Below are positions 1-12,295 of a stretch of DNA of 64,000 bases, in pieces. Under the pieces are notes generated by a model. That model searched no databases, was not told the origin of the DNA, and was given only the letters and a program-made list of their open reading frames with translations. How positions within the stretch are numbered: position 1 is the first letter of the stretch; the number at the start of each line of letters is the position of its first letter. The stretch comes from Diploscapter coronatus (taxonomy: Eukaryota > Nematoda > Chromadorea > Rhabditida > Rhabditidae), in contig OZ038422.1 of assembly GCA_964036155.1 (NCBI GenBank), forward strand, positions 62,023,201-62,087,200, read 5' to 3'. A program made the position numbers and the translations under genes.

Positions 1-1175
1 AAAAATTGTTTAACCATTTTTATTGTTTATCGCTTGTGACCAAACGTTTTTCTTTCTTCTTCTGCATATCTGCCCCTAGTTATGAAAGGAAGGAAAATTC
101 TGGACGGAGATTCAGTCTGACTCAGTCTGACATAATGAGACGAAGATAATGTAGAGATGCAGAGAACAAGCAACTGCTCTCATCATTTCCCCAGTCTCTA
201 GCCCTCTTTCTGATGATAAATGAATATCAATCTCTATGGCATGTACTGACTACGACGGAGAAATAGATTTTCACTGATGAAATGTTATGGAATAGAACAT
301 TTATTGACCAGACGACAAAGAAAATCACAATTTCTGAAGTGAAAATCGAACACACAATTAGAAAAACTACAAAATCTATCTAAAAATTAACCCCCGTCAT
401 CAATGAAGAACATCCTGAGAATAAGTAAATTATTATACTTCGTGAAAGAAAAGTTAAGGCAAAGATCGATTGAGATTTAATATTTTAGAGCAGATACAAA
501 TGCGAAAAACCGGATGATTAAAAAACAAATGGCACTTAAATTTTGATCGTTCAGTGAAAGACCACACAACCCACGACAAATTGGTAAAAGCTAGAATCAC
601 TGCAAGAATACGACTAAAACAAAAATAAATTAGAAAATAAAAGTTTACCTATGAAAAAAACGAATCGAAGGAATGTTTGGCTCTAAAATACCCTTTGGAA
701 TGAGCGACAGAAGATATTTGTAAAAAGTGAACAAGCTTTGAACAACATCGTTCTTTGTGTAGGAATGTGAGTCGAATTGTTGCTAGCTTTGTTGATCTCG
801 ATCAATGTTGCACTTAGGTTGTTGTGGGTTCGTGTGGTCGCATTCAACTGGAGTGGGGGACTTCATTGATGACGAGGCATAAAATTAGTCTAAAATAAGT
901 GATGAGTATATTTTGTAAAATCAATTTAATGTCATCAGTTGCACAAAAAATTACAAAAATTTTGAGGATTCATCAAGGCTTCAAAAATATTTGGTCGGTG
1001 AATGCTAGTGGATCCAATGGCCATTATTTATCAATCGTCCATATAAATTTCGAAGTAATGATTGTTGGCACCAAAAATTCGACTTTTTGATCAAGGAATC
1101 CTTCGAGGTAATTTTAAATTTCTCGAGTTCAAATTTTAATATTAACGCTTTCAAACACATTGGATTTTTTTACCT
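1..1175. other. Gene-free stretch with diverged repeats
   Basis: AT-rich sequence without a recognisable gene. Open frames are short and lack splice partners or family resemblance. It holds the repeat at 541-620 and its inverted trace near 740-860. It may include 3' flanking sequence of the small membrane gene that follows on the minus strand. Confidence 0.5.
541..620. repeat. Dispersed repeat, copy 1 (partner at 5440-5517)
   Basis: About 75 bp containing GACCACACAACCCACGACAA matches 5442-5517 with roughly 80-85% identity in the same orientation. A third, inverted and more diverged trace (GTTGTGGGTTCGTGTGGTC) lies near 815-840. No coding potential was recognised. It is probably a decayed transposon fragment. 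Confidence 0.6.
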
Positions 1176-1989
1176 CTAGTAGACCGGGTCAGCATCCACA
1201 TCGGGAGCGGGGTCGCCTTCAGCGAGTTCATTGACTTCGCTCGACTTCCAGAGCTGATCGAAGGCGACGGCAGGCGCCTTCTCAATGACCGCTAAAATTC
1301 GGTGAATTATTTAAGGTCTCCTCAGCAATAATTATGATTAAATGGTATGATCATTTGATAAAAACTTTCTTTCTTAGAAAGGGCTTATTATTGTAACCCA
1401 CTACGACACGATTTTTTAACTTCATCTGATGATAAATATTTGAAACACATACAGATGTCGTTGGTCATTGACTGATTCCTTACAGCCTGGTCAGTCTGGT
1501 TAGGATGAAGGACGAAGAAGTTGATCGCCGTCCAAAACAGGTACAGGATCACGCAGACTAAAATTTGATCATCGGTTATCTTCAATTATTTTCATTTCAG
1601 CTAGCATTCATTTTGAAGTAGTCACTTTGAACAGTACATGATGCAATAATATTGAAATTGAAACTTCACCGAACTGTTGCAGAAAAGTATTAGTTTTCTT
1701 TTATTTATTTTTAAAAAATTATTTAAGACTTACCCAGAATGAGAATTCCGGCCCTAATTAGCCATTTCTTGATCTTCGCCCAGTTCGAGGTATCTTCCGA
1801 ATTTTCGATGGTTATGCGAATGTCCTCCGCTTCCTCCATCAGTCGTTCTTTATTTGGTCTAAATTGTGAAATATATTTTAAAAAACCGATAAAATAATGA
1901 TCAATTTCGAATAAGTTAATTTAAAATCTAAGCGATTTTTGGAATTACCTTGCCATTTCTTGGACAAGTTTCGGGTGGACAGAGGACAT
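1176..1989 (-). CDS. Small single-pass membrane protein, hypothetical
   Basis: I do not recognise the family. Reading the minus strand, exon 1 (about 1950-1989) starts MSSVHPKLVQEMA. Exon 2 (about 1734-1861) is charged (PNKERLMEEAEDIRITIENS) and then turns hydrophobic. Exon 3 (about 1490-1561) continues the membrane segment (CVILYLFWTAINFFVL) and ends in a short polar stretch with an NQT sequon. Splice phases between exons 1, 2 and 3 agree. The last exon, ending at the TAG at 1176, encodes an acidic tail ending DADPVY, but its phase fits only if the acceptor lies at the AAG before GCG CCT, or if a small exon is missing. The likely product is about 110-120 residues with one membrane helix. The topology and role cannot be inferred. 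Confidence 0.5.
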
Positions 1990-2064
1990 CGGAGATCTGG
2001 AGCGATGAGAAATAGTTTCTGGAAGAAAGAACAGTAGTAAATAATCGACAAAAATGCGAAATTA

Positions 2065-3010
2065 GAAAGGCAAAAGATGTAGAAGTCGATGGTCTAGCAG
2101 AGCGCTTTTTGTTGGATGACTACGCACAAAATCACGCGAAAACCGATGTACGACAATGAGTAAACAATCGCATGATAAATGAAACTTGCCCACTTTATGG
2201 GAAGGACTTTCAGAGATTTTATAATTAATTAGCTCGCAAAATATCGGTAAAAAGGAAATCTATAGTGAGAGAAAGTCTAAATTCGAAAAGCAAAAGGCGC
2301 CGAAAACAAGTCCGTCAGAGCGTTTCTTTGGATGACTACTCGCCCAATCACATGAAAGTACGATCAAAATTGACAAGGATAGGTAGAGGAAAATCGATAG
2401 AAAAAGGAGGGAGAATCGATAGAGAAAGGAGAATCGATAAGAGAGGGGAATTGATAAGAGAGGAGAATCGATAGAAAAAGGAGGGAGAATCGATAGAGAA
2501 AGGAGAATCGATAAGAGAGGGGAATTGATAAGAGAGGAGAATCGATAGAAAAAGGAGGGAGAATCGATAGAGAAAGGAGAATCGATAAGAGAGGGGAATT
2601 GATAAGAGAGAAGAATCGATAAAAAGAAAGTACTACATTAGATATAAAAAAAAGACGCAGGAAAATAGCCAATCAGTGCTTTTCGGTAGAAAGACTAACC
2701 CACCCAATCACACTAAGCGCTCGAGAATCGATAATATCCGACAACAAATAAACAACCGCATAGAAATGAAACTTGTCATTGACTATTCCCCTTATTTATG
2801 AGGCCGACTCTTTCACATCCTCAGATCAATTAATGTCGCGGGATAGGTGGAGGGGAATAGAGGGGGAGAGGGAGGGCGAGAAGTTTCGAAAGGCAAAAGG
2901 CGCCGAAAACAATGGTCCAGCAGAGCGTTTCGTTGGATGACTACGCACTCAATCACACGAAAACCGATGTACGAAAACGAGTAAACAATCGCATGATAAA
3001 TGAAAAGAAA
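2065..3010. repeat. Repeat field: four diverged copies of a ~120-bp unit around a tandem array
   Basis: Related segments occur at about 2065-2190, 2280-2370, 2680-2790 and 2885-3005. Each carries parts of a GGATGACTAC / CAATCACA / AAACAATCGCATGATAAATG series, and the first and last are the most alike. The two middle copies flank the 74-bp tandem array. Long minus-strand open frames here are low-complexity translations of purine-rich DNA and are not genes. Confidence 0.75.
2391..2615. repeat. 74-bp tandem repeat, three copies
   Basis: Near-identical units start at 2393, 2467 and 2541, a period of 74 bp. Each unit is built from ATCGATAGA, AAAGGAG and GAATTGATAAGAGAG sub-blocks, which suggests a shorter ancestral ~25-bp repeat with ATCGATA at its core. 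The three copies are almost without mutations, so the expansion is recent compared with the flanking repeats. Confidence 0.95.
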
Positions 3011-4103
3011 GGAAGAAGAAAGTAGGAGACAAGGGGCGAGAAAACGAAAATAGGAAAGAGTATTACGAAGAGAGAGAGAGAGGGTAAAAAACAGAAGAAT
3101 ATACCGAAGACGATAGGAGAATATGCAAGCCGTTTTTCTTTTCATATTCCTAGGCTAATGGCGAGAAAGAAACCGAAAGATTTTGATACGGGCTGGCTCA
3201 ACCTCCAAAAGGCACGCCAAAATGTATATTTCGAAATTTCGCTCATATTTTTGACTCATTTATCTATGTAGTTTTAATTGTGACGAATTCAATTGTTAAA
3301 TTAATAACCATTGGTATCCAAAACGAGGCATTTATAGTTCTCCTACTCAAAATTGAATTAGATCCTTAGTTTTGAAAGTAAATCATAACACGTCAAAAAC
3401 CAAAGGCAGGGTAACCTGCACGAATTATTATTTTTACTTTGTAATATATGCTAGATAAAGAATTTCTATAGAAAAATGTTTTATCCAGAATATTTTGTGA
3501 TTTTAACGATGTTTCATAAAAGATGAAAGAAGTCAGGGAGAAGTTCTGAAAATCTTATGAATCATTTACAGCCAAATAATTACGAAATTTATCATATCCT
3601 AGGATAAAAACAAGGCTAATGACAAAGTCCATAGTCATAAAAGAAATTCGCAAACTCCCAAATTTAGGTTTTTTCGATAAAAAATCGATGAAATCAGAAG
3701 ACGCAGCCGCTTAGAGCGTCGAAATAGGTGCAAGTGAGTTGGCTTTGCCCTCGACACTTTAGCTAAGCGATTCTCCTCCTTTTCATTATTTGAATCCATT
3801 TGTTAAGAAAGGGAAAGCGCTTCCTTAGCTCTCCATGTTTTACCCCATTTTAACAGAACACATGAGATTGACATCATTATTTATCTCCAGTCTCTCCTTT
3901 CCTTCTCACTCAATATTTCATATATCGAAATTGTCAGGGAAAACGTTTCAAATAAGAAACATGAAAACTTTACGAAAACAATGAAGATCAGTAAATCAGT
4001 GTTTCAGGACTTGGTTTTTCGGACAAATAACGAAGTTCTAATAAAGATGTTTGGCTGCGGTACCTTTGAATTTGTCTGCAAAATATCCCCCAAAAATCAG
4101 TAT

Positions 4104-4197
4104 GTGATCACCAGAGCTGAGACGAAGTTGAAATTTTCAAATTCCAAAGTCGAAGTCGAAGTCGAAGTCGAAACTTCGTCTCAGCTCTGGTGATCAC
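4104..4197. repeat. Perfect 26-bp inverted repeat with GTCGAA tandem core
   Basis: The left arm 4104-4129 and right arm 4172-4197 are exact reverse complements (GTGATCACCAGAGCTGAGAC is the first 20 bases). The 42-bp loop ends in about four GTCGAA hexamers. The tip GTGATCAC is itself a palindrome. Perfect arms indicate a recent origin or conversion between the arms. Confidence 0.95.
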
Positions 4198-5439
4198 TTG
4201 TTTCGTCTCTCACATATTTAGGATTCGTAGGCCAATTTGAATGTCAGCTGACTCCTTGAAATCACGAGACAGGATTACCGTATCTTGAGGAAGCATTTTC
4301 ATTCACATAGATAGACTTATAATTTGGAACAATTAGCTTCAAGATATACGACTTTTACCTTTCGCATAACTTACAGTTTACAAGGAAAAGTAGAATTGAT
4401 AAGCATTGCTCGGATCAAAATTTCGCAACAATATGGAACGTGACAAGTCAATGAAGGTTCAATGCAATGATAGCAAGATATCAAAACAATGATTTTGCGC
4501 TTTTCACATAAAAAAAATAGTCAAGTATGGGGCAAATTCGCATAAGAAATGACTTTTCGCGACTCGAAGATTCCTCGCTTTGCAAGTCCCTACTGCCCTA
4601 CTACTTCGAATAACGTCATCATGCAGCAAATATTGCCGATTACGGCAGATTTTCATCGCAACAAGCGTGAAGAATCAATTTTCAAAACTATTGCAGTTCA
4701 TTAATCACGCTTGCGATTAGGCAACTGACTTCCATCACAGTGCGATGTCGTTCTATTGGTCTTGTCCCAAATTCTCTCTTTCTACGGAATTTCGCAATTG
4801 CTAGAAATGTCTCAAAATGATCAGAACTCATCGACTCTAATAAGAAAACTTGTCAATATTAATCGATTTAGGGGATTTTTAAAATAATCCAATGTGAGAT
4901 GTTTTCATCAGTACCAGATTATCATTATTCAAATTTCATAATCGAAGGCTATGAGTATTTCAGGATAATAAAAAAGACAAAGCTTACCATTTTAGAGGAG
5001 TCTCAGGATAGATTTTGCGTGACAATATCTAGAGAATTGTGCACTTTTCCGTTTGATCCTTCTTTATACATTCGAGAATGAATATTATGAAGCATTTTTA
5101 GCGAGGAGAATTCCATTTGAATAGGAATAATTAGACTTTAGAAAGCAAAAGATCAATCGATATTTGGTTTCGGCGTCCTTTAGCAATCTTGTGACTGATC
5201 TTTTCCTGCTCATATAGTATAATGTCGCTCAGCCAAACGCATTGTTGTTCTTCAATAAAAAAAAACATTTTACGATTGCGACTGCAGCGGATCAATGGTG
5301 GGCAACTGACCAAGCATAAATTTGCATACTCCTGGTCCCGAGTAGATCTAAATATCCAATTAATGACATTGATATTCCTCGCAACAGATAAACTTGCTAT
5401 CAAATATTTATAAATTTTATGAAAAAAATGAAACTCCGA

Positions 5440-5517
5440 CTTTGATCGTCCAGTGAAAGGCCACACAACCCACGACAAATTGATGAGAACTAGAATCGAT
5501 GCAAGAATATGACTAGT
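5440..5517. repeat. Dispersed repeat, copy 2 (partner at 541-620)
   Basis: Matches 545-620 over about 75 bp, sharing CCACACAACCCACGACAAATT and CTAGAATC-GCAAGAATA in the same order. The sequence diverges outside this core. Confidence 0.6.
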
Positions 5518-5683
5518 TTAAATGCTAAATATGAAGGTATGAAGGGAATAAAATTAGAAGATACAAAAAATCTTATAAATCTATCAAATCTACAAGGAAA
5601 AATAACATAACTTCTCACATAAGATGTCTTGAATTGAGATAATGGAAAATAAATATTATTTCATTTGTTAATGTGAAGTGAAC

Positions 5684-5752
5684 CAGGGCCGTCCAGAAAT
5701 TCTGCTTCTGCTTTCTGTTTTCCGAAATTCAAAAAAACTGTTTCTGGACGAG
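5684..5752. mobile_element. Short inverted-repeat element, GGCCGTCCAG family, copy 1
   Basis: The ends AGGGCCGTCCAGAAATT and TTTCTGGACGAGCC form terminal inverted repeats around about 40 bp. The same family occurs inverted and longer at 26006-26116, where GAACCAGGGCCGTC-AGAAATT and the TTTCCGAAATTC core also match. It looks like a tiny non-autonomous element; no target duplication was resolved. Confidence 0.7.
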
Positions 5753-6413
5753 CCTGCTTGTAAGATTTTCGAGAAATTTAAATTTTATTACCCGAAAGCT
5801 TTCAAGAAAAATAAAAATATGCAGTTTTGGTATTTTATTGCTCTTATATTGTTGAATTTACATTAACTTTACTTCTGTCATTTTGTACTTTACATCCTGG
5901 GTTTACGCGGCCTGGAGAGAAACGCGTACTTGTGTTTGTGTCCGTGCGATCGAGCTGCCTCTTCTATCGACCCTCAACTCTCAGTCCGCTAAGAAGATTT
6001 GAAAATCAATTCCCCCACATTTTCATGAGATTTTCGATAATTTTATCCATAAACTTTTATTTTTTCATAAAGTTATGCTTGATATTCTATAGATCATACC
6101 AATGAATAGATTTCCGATAAATTAACATCCATCTTATGAACGACTTGTTGAGTTTAGGAGTGGCATTCAACTTTACTAGTGATCATTCATTTCATTTTGA
6201 CAATACATTTTTTAAACATCAGCATTTCATATTATTTGTTAAAATTAAAACTGGCTAAATCTATAATATTCTCATCGATCAATTTTAAGCCATTCATTTA
6301 AACAATAGCTCGTTTTACTTAGTGCTTCTTAAATTCAATTTTATTCGGGGAATTTCAGTTCCAATTTCACTGGTACGCGATTTGCCCGTTGATGATTTAG
6401 TGAGTCGGTACGG

Positions 6414-9400
6414 ATGCACGCCGCACTCGATGCTCACGCGCACTCGGGGTCAGGCATCGGTGCGCCGAAACCGAATCAACCGGGACAGCCTCTCGGAGGC
6501 CCACAACAGCAGATGATGAGCCAAATGCCCCAGCAATTTCAGCAAGCAGCAGGACCTGGGTTATCGTCACATTCAAGACTGCATAAGTATCTCGGTACAG
6601 GGTTCTTTATTTAAACTGAAATCTATCTAAATTTAAACTCGAATAAAATCTGGCCATAATTAGGTCTCCAGAGCACTTTATAAATTAAAATTTGGCGGTA
6701 ATTATGCGCATTCAAATTTTTATCCTAACTTGATCAGTAATGTGTTGTAATGATTGTTTTGTTTTGAACAAATTAATAATGAAATTTTCAGGCAACTCAA
6801 CCTCACAAATGTCGACAAACGTAAGTTATATGAACGCGCTCAAAAGTGCGCAGGTTAGAGAGGAACAAACCTGGATACTATTGTGCACAAATAATTACCA
6901 TAACTAGATGAATTAGAATTATCGTATATAAACATATCTACCGCCGAAGTATCAGTATTCAATATCATGTTATCATTTTCTGAAAATGGTATCATTCCGG
7001 TTTAAGGCTCCACCATTTATACCATCGTCCCAATTCTCTCAAATGGGCATCAACGATCATCTACCTGCGCATTCCCAATCTGGCGGTGGTAACTTTTCGC
7101 CGATGGTACCGCCGTATGGTAACCGTTCTGTTATCTCTACCCAAAAATGGTATCTATTTAGGAAACGCTTCAAAAATGCAGCAAGTGATGCACGACCCGA
7201 TGCAGTACCAGCAGGTTTGTGGCAACGATTGTGGTGGCGTTACCAAAATGATACCATTTAGGATATGGGTCCGCAGTATTTCTATCAAGATGGTACCGGT
7301 TCACCACTCATGGACAATGGAGCGATGATGGAGGAAATGCTACCAGAAGGGCACACGCTTGTTGTATGTTACCATTTCGGTGCCAAGTGGTAACAAATAT
7401 GTGACTTTAGCAAACCAATGGCTGCTACGTGTACCAATGCGCTACGCCGCCACACATTGGGAAGTTTCGTCCGAAGGGAACGGCAGGCAATAACATGTCT
7501 CAGTTCATCAACCCGGACTTGAAATTGGTAAGATACCGTTAGGAATATGGGACTTGTTACCAAAGACGGTAATATCATTAGTATATTTTAGGAGCTTTTG
7601 AACCGTCAACTGGCAATGGAATGCAGAGTGGATAGAAATGCCCATCCTGAAGTGCCAAATCAGGTTACCAATTAGTTTTATGAGTTGGAAAGGGTAGTAA
7701 TTTTTAGATCGACCATCTAAACTACATCGTTCCGTTAGAGAATATTAACGCTACTCATGCTACGCAGAGCTCGTTCAAGGCACTATCTGTGAGGGATGGG
7801 GTGCCTTATTATATCCGGAGATTGCATGGTAATAGCTATTATCTTCTTTTAAAATTAAAAATACAAATTTGAAACGGACATTTCAGCCTAAATTACTATT
7901 TTAATTTAAATATTTCAGGTTTTCGTACCCAAAACACCAAGCAAATGCAGCCTCTGGAGAATTGGAAGAAATTGGTGCACGTTAATGTCGCCCAGTTGAG
8001 AGAATACGTCACCAACTGCAGAGCGTTTGGGGATTATTGTAGGAAAAATTAGCATAATTAACCAGAAGAAAGCTTAAATTTAGCGTTATTGTTGGTCTAT
8101 GATTATTATCCGTTAGCAGAGACATTGAAAGTTAGACATTTCGGCAAGGGTTCGGGATTTATTGATGCTTTAAGTAGGAACTTTTATTTTATTATTAAAT
8201 ATAAAATATTTCGTTTATTTAAACTTAAAATATAGATATAATTAAATTATTTTAGGCGGCGCTAAAATCTCTCAACATAATCCGAATTCTATGGGTGTAG
8301 GGGTTCAAGGTATTTTAGCTAATTATTATAAATTAAATAAACTAAACCTAAATGGCATTATCGAAATCTTTGAGTTAAAAATTTATAGCCAAGTTATAAA
8401 TATTGAATGAATTGAATTATTTCAGAAGTAATAATTTGGTCCTACATCGTTCAACTCGCTTCCGCGATTAGATGCATTCATGCTAGTGGATTGGCAATTA
8501 AGGGATTGCAGGCTTCGAAAGTTCTGGTTTATGGAAAGAATAAGGTAAATATTTATATTTGACGATGACTGTTTTAATTAAAATAGACTTTAAATTGTAA
8601 ATGTAATCATTTTAAAACCAAATTCAAATTTAGGTCTTAATCTCCTGTGGAGGTCTAATGGACATCACCACGTCTGAAGCGATGCCTATTCAACAGCAGC
8701 AGGTGAAAATTGCATGAGTTAGAGGAAAAGAGGGAAAGAAAGGATATTAGATAGTATAGGAAATGAGAGGGAAAAAGAAAAAATAGGTTATAGGTAAAGA
8801 GAGAGAGAGAGACATATAATAGCCTGTGCTCCCATAACTTATGGCAGGAAGGGAAAGTGAGTAGAGATGTAAAGTTAGAGAAAGGTATACTAACAGACTA
8901 AGAGCATATTGCATATGCATGAACGTATACACTTTACTGATGTTTCGATCACACGTCTAGTTTGAAGTTATCTAATTTATCATTTTATGTGCCATCTTAT
9001 CATGCTATAAAATTATATTCATCTAAATTTGTATTATAGGCTCATCTAAATCAACTCCTTTTGAAGATTTAGATAAATCGTTATTTTAAAACCTCATGAT
9101 ACTATCATTATTTTGCGAATTCCAATTGAATTAATCTGGATAATATTCTCGATATTTCAGGCCGAAGACCTAAATGCGTTCGGTCGAATTCTCTTGGCTT
9201 TGGCGACTGGAAACCCCGCTGCGGCCAGAAGAGATCTTCTGCAACAATCGATGCACTACATGTCCACTCACTACACGCAGGACTTCCAGAAAATTGTCAC
9301 GTAAGAATTCGAATTTCGAAAAAAGCTTATATTCATTATCTTATTTCATAAAATATTTCAATATAAGTTGGTTATCTTGATCGACGACCCTTGTTGTCTG

Positions 9401-10711
9401 TCAACCTCAGACGACCCAGTGAATGGATGCGAGACTTGATCCGGGGCCTTCTTTTTACCTGAATACCTGAACACTCGCTTTCACAGAATAATACGTTGAC
9501 TTCCCAAAGCGCGTTTATTTCATGGCGAGCAAAATGCTAACGACAAGAATGAGATCATATGAGAAATGAGATTTTTGGGGAGTGCCAATTTTGTGGAATG
9601 AAGTATTCTGCCAGTACAGCAATGTATTATTATTATTTTAAAAAATATGATATAATTTATGCTAGTGAAATTTTTGAAAGTCGTATAAAACAAACATTTC
9701 AGATTCCTCCTCTCCCCGTCGAGCTCCAGAAGAACCATCCACGAAATTATGCCTCTGATTGGGGCCAAGTTCTACGCCCAACTTGAAGCGGCACAAATCA
9801 AAAACGATAGTTTGGAGGCGGAACTAAGCAAGGTGCAAAAATCGTTTAAAGATTGTAAAGTGCATCGTTTAATTTTTAGATATATTTTTAAAATTCACTT
9901 ATTCATTTTGGAGAGATTTAAAAACTATTATGATTCTAAATATAAATGATTCAAAAATGCAACTTTCATTCAGGAGCTCGAAAACGGCCGGCTTTTCCGA
10001 CTTCTATGCAAGCTAAATACGATCTGGGAGAGACCTGAGTAAGAAATTTATTTTAAAACATCCTTTTATAACGACTGTTAGAAACAATATGGACCCCCAA
10101 TGGGCGGAAACTGGCGATAGATATTTGTTGAAGCTATTCAGAGGATATGTTTTCCATCAGGTACAAATTCAATGCCTGAAAAGTGTGATTAAATTAAATT
10201 TCAGGTCATGGAAAATGGCCGACCCTGGTTAGATATGGCGCATATGATACATTGCCTTAATAAGGTATGACATTAAAGATATCATTGATTCTAAAGCTAG
10301 TCGAACCTTGCGAAACTGCATGGTTTTGTGGACGTGGTCAATATTCTTTCTTTATTTTCTTTTTAAAAGGGGAGATAAAGAAATTTGTGATGAAGATCAG
10401 CTTTAATTCACTTATGTTAAATTTAAAAAAAAATATATATATATATATGTTAAATTTAGCTGGATGCTGGTTCATCCGAAAAAATCGAACTAGTCGCTAG
10501 GGAGGGCGACACTTTGGTTATCGTTAGTTACAGTGATTTGAAAAGGTATGAAATTAACACAGCGTTAAATGTTTACTAACGTTGCTAAAATTTAGCGTTA
10601 GAACAGTCTCATGTAAATTTCAGATGCTTCGAAACGGCCTTCCGTGAGCTATGCTCGACTTCAAATGTCGCCCAAGGAATGGGTGGGGCTATGCCCAGAC
10701 ATAAACCCTAA
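6414..10711 (+). CDS. PAN3: PAN3, regulatory pseudokinase subunit of the PAN2-PAN3 poly(A) nuclease
   Basis: PAN3 recruits PAN2 to poly(A)-binding protein so that cytoplasmic mRNA tails are trimmed. Twenty exons join in phase into 628 codons: 6414-6594, 6792-6820, 7007-7118, 7162-7214, 7262-7363, 7411-7527, 7592-7663, 7708-7828, 7919-8038, 8084-8173, 8256-8309, 8426-8544, 8634-8702, 9161-9300, 9703-9832, 9974-10038, 10082-10160, 10205-10264, 10460-10545, 10624-10711. The Gln/Pro-rich N-terminus precedes a degenerate kinase fold ([14 protein letters not shown], then [12 protein letters not shown]). The conserved C-terminal domain is plain: [15 protein letters not shown], the coil [50 protein letters not shown] and the final [16 protein letters not shown]. 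The start at 6414 follows an acceptor-like TTTAG at 6396-6400, but a further 5' exon, for instance with a CCCH finger, cannot be excluded. Confidence 0.95.
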
Positions 10712-10914
10712 AAATTAGCATTTATCTTGCTAAATTTAGTAAGCTTTTTTAGCGTTTTGCTAAAAATGAACGTCTTTAGAATTGCTAAAAACTGGCGTAA
10801 ATTTTCGGCGGAGAAACGTGTAGCCAGTGTGCTAAAATATACTGTGGCAGCCTTGCTTTATGTTTAACGGCCCGTAATTCTCGTCAATAACGTTGGTTCT
10901 TATTTTAACCATCA

Positions 10915-11065
10915 TTTTCGTTTACGTCGTACTATGTTAATCTATTGTAGCAATCAGGGGGTGGGACCTAAATAAAAACTATTGTCACAGTAATTTTTAC
11001 TTGGGTCCCACCCCAGATTGAGTAAAGTATGCATAAAAAGACGTGCTTGCACGTAAACGAAAGTA
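10915..11065. repeat. Foldback element with GGGTGGGACC arms
   Basis: The inner palindrome 10951-11020 pairs CAATCAGGGGGTGGGACC with GGGTCCCACCCCAGATTG around a short loop, with matching AAAAACTA/TAATTTTTA next to it. Outer arms TTTCGTTTACGT and ACGTAAACGAAA (10917 and 11051) extend the structure to about 150 bp. No coding sequence lies within it. Confidence 0.85.
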
Positions 11066-12295
11066 CGCGAAGTGAAGCGCAGATTAGTCGTCGATTTTCA
11101 ATGCAGTTCTTTCCTTGACTATCTTTCTCACTAAATTTCACCGCTCATAGCCAGAATACAGTAGTTCTGTCGAAATGCACCAACCTTTCTTCCTCTCACT
11201 CTGTTCAGGGATGTTCATCTCTAACACAGCTCGCATTGAACGAATTGATGCTGCTGAATTTCTCGACTCCTTTTTCCAGAAAATCCCGAATTTTCTGGAT
11301 TTTTCTTAATCAATCTATCGAACTGACCAAACCCCAATTTTATGACGTAGCAGCACCTCGAGATTTTACCTCCAAAACCTAATTTGGAACGAAAAGTAAA
11401 TATTCTATTTTTGAGAAATGGTGCAAGTAAAAGTCGGAGAAATCGAATGACAATCGAATAGACATAGATATAGGTTCCAGGCACTGTCTAGCAACAAGTT
11501 ATAGGTAATTAACAAACGATAATTACCTAGTTAATTGATAAAATTGACGAAAATTACATAATTTACGACTGAAAGCATGCAGAGGCCTCGCCGCGATTAG
11601 ACCACGCCCACAAAATGAACGGAGCCTATTTCCCTCTGCTTTATTTTCGTTTTTTTTTTCTACCTATAGCGGTATTCTGACGTCTAACCTGCATATCACT
11701 TTGCGTACTTTCGTTCATGCGTTATTGCGTATTTGCATGCTCGCTTTACTCGATTTGATCAAGAAATATTTACCTTCATCTCATTGTTATTATCTCGATT
11801 TTCCAGTTCAAAATTTGAATATTCTGTATCCTAAAACTATGCATCACTTGAGTGAATTTCCCACATTCTCTATCGGAGACTTTTCGGATTCTAACATTTT
11901 GTCGGAATTTAGAAAATCGATGATTTCAAAATCTTAGCGCCCGGTGTTTTGTAATCTCCCAAAATTTACAATTTCGTCTCCGAAATATGCCCATTTTTTA
12001 TTTTTTTTCTCTTGAAATTTATTATTCTCTTGGTCTTCTAGTATCAGAAAATTTGATCTTTTCCCTAGTTTTGCGGATTTTCAGGTCGATATTCGTGTTC
12101 TCATTATTTTCGTAACTTTTATTCTTATTTTATTTGTTCCATTTACTACGTTCCATCTTTACCCATCATTCTGATATTTCCAAAACCCAAAAAAATCAAT
12201 AAAATTACCATCAAATTGGTTTTTTTTCGTGAAAATGGTTTGAAAACCATTGGATATTTCTCGAAATTACTTTTCTTTTTTCGAAATTTATGATT

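Larger units (their letters stand above)
3011..6413. other. Gene-poor intergenic stretch
   Basis: No exon series could be supported on either strand. The stretch contains a GA-rich tract (3050-3110), a perfect inverted repeat (4104-4197), a second copy of the 541 repeat (5440-5517) and an inverted-repeat element (5684-5752). The last few hundred bases probably hold the promoter and leader of PAN3. Open frames near 4899-5081 (+) and 5131-5478 (-) resemble nothing I know. Confidence 0.45.

Noticed and set aside
4140..4170. Hexamer repeat (GTCGAA)n read as the start of a CRISPR-like or satellite array
   Set aside because: Only about four units, no spacers, and it is explained as the loop of a palindrome.
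5131..5478. 115-codon minus-strand frame
   Set aside because: It runs through the dispersed repeat at 5440-5517, has no recognised domain and no supporting splice or promoter features.
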